NCBI GenBank assembly: GCA_943913205.1
Contig: CALTWN010000006.1
Coordinates: forward strand, 1 to 42,935
Source of the DNA: an uncultured Bartonella sp.
GTDB lineage: Bacteria; Pseudomonadota; Alphaproteobacteria; Rhizobiales; Rhizobiaceae
Reading direction: 5' to 3'
DNA: 42,935 nucleotides
In this document: one piece after another, positions 42,848 to 42,935 of the stretch
How positions within the stretch are numbered: the first letter of the stretch is position 1
Layout of the letters: the number at the start of each line of letters is the position of its first letter
Made by a program: the position numbers and the translations under genes
The notes under the pieces: model-generated
The model's database searches: none
Told to the model about the DNA's origin: nothing
Seen by the model: the letters and a program-made list of their open reading frames with translations, nothing else

Positions 42848-42893
42848 AATATCTACCTTCATTAAGCTTTTATTAATATATCTAAAAAAGCAA

Positions 42894-42902
42894 ATTATAG
42901 CA
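42894..42902 (-). promoter_or_regulatory. Extended -10 promoter of gcrA
   Basis: TGCTATAAT reads on the minus strand from 42902 to 42894, predicting a transcript start near 42887 and a 40-nt leader. The -35 is not evident. The surrounding ATTGCTATAAT equals that of the fabA promoter. Confidence 0.6.
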
Positions 42903-42935
42903 ATAGCCACCTCCAATTTTACACTATATATTATC

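Noticed and set aside
1..42935. CRISPR array, insertion sequence, prophage, tRNA or rRNA
   Set aside because: No regularly spaced repeats, transposase-like frame, phage genes, tRNA T-loop signature or rRNA segment was found on reading through.

Overview
The window is AT-rich chromosomal core DNA from an alphaproteobacterium. Evidence: a GcrA cell-cycle regulator, a phoH-ybeY-corC-lnt-HTH-metK-trmB-rimP-nusA-ylxR-infB-rbfA-truB-rpsO-pnp block, a cytochrome c/kdsB pair, a fabA-fabB-fabI cluster, rpsT next to dnaA, and acnA next to ccmABCD. This order, and many residue-level resemblances (RecF, DnaX, FabA, AcnA start regions), look most like Hyphomicrobiales (rhizobial) gene order. The strong AT bias, tight packing, overlapping genes and several missing neighbours (ybaB, pheA, irr, ccmG in their usual places) suggest a reduced, possibly host-associated genome. 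The species cannot be named from sequence reading alone. LPS (kdsB), lipoprotein acylation (lnt) and cyo quinol oxidase genes indicate a Gram-negative, aerobically respiring cell.

Layout. 1-506 (-) is the incomplete gene for a membrane-anchored cytochrome c. 559-23763 (+) is a long co-directional series: kdsB, the 4.5S SRP RNA, dnaX, recR, otsB-otsA (trehalose), tsaB-rimI-miaB (tRNA and protein modification), phoH-ybeY-corC-lnt, an HTH regulator, metK-trmB, then the translation/transcription operon rimP-nusA-ylxR-infB-rbfA-truB, rpsO and pnp. A UUCG terminator hairpin at 23764-23789 separates this from the convergent minus-strand half: fabA-fabB-fabI, an SH3 exported protein, coaA, cyoABCD, aroQ, dnaA-dnaN-recF, rpsT and acnA. 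40224-42341 (+) is ccmABCD (heme export for cytochrome c maturation), and gcrA (-) closes the window.

How it fits together. Replication initiation and clamp genes (dnaA, dnaN, recF, dnaX, recR) sit with ribosome assembly and translation factors. Respiration is represented by cyoABCD, cytochrome c and ccmABCD. GcrA is known to act at CcrM-methylated GANTC sites, and the dnaA upstream region carries four such sites within about 86 bases. This is the most suggestive regulatory link seen here.

No mobile element, CRISPR array, defence island, tRNA or rRNA was recognised, and I found no clearly new multi-gene system. The points most worth a second look are: a full-length recF that appears to lack any ATG/GTG/TTG/CTG start and may begin at AUU; a gamma-length dnaX with an A9 tract near its end; the GANTC and repeat-rich dnaA upstream region; a promoter-then-terminator arrangement before rimP; and a palindrome abutting the cyoA ribosome binding site.
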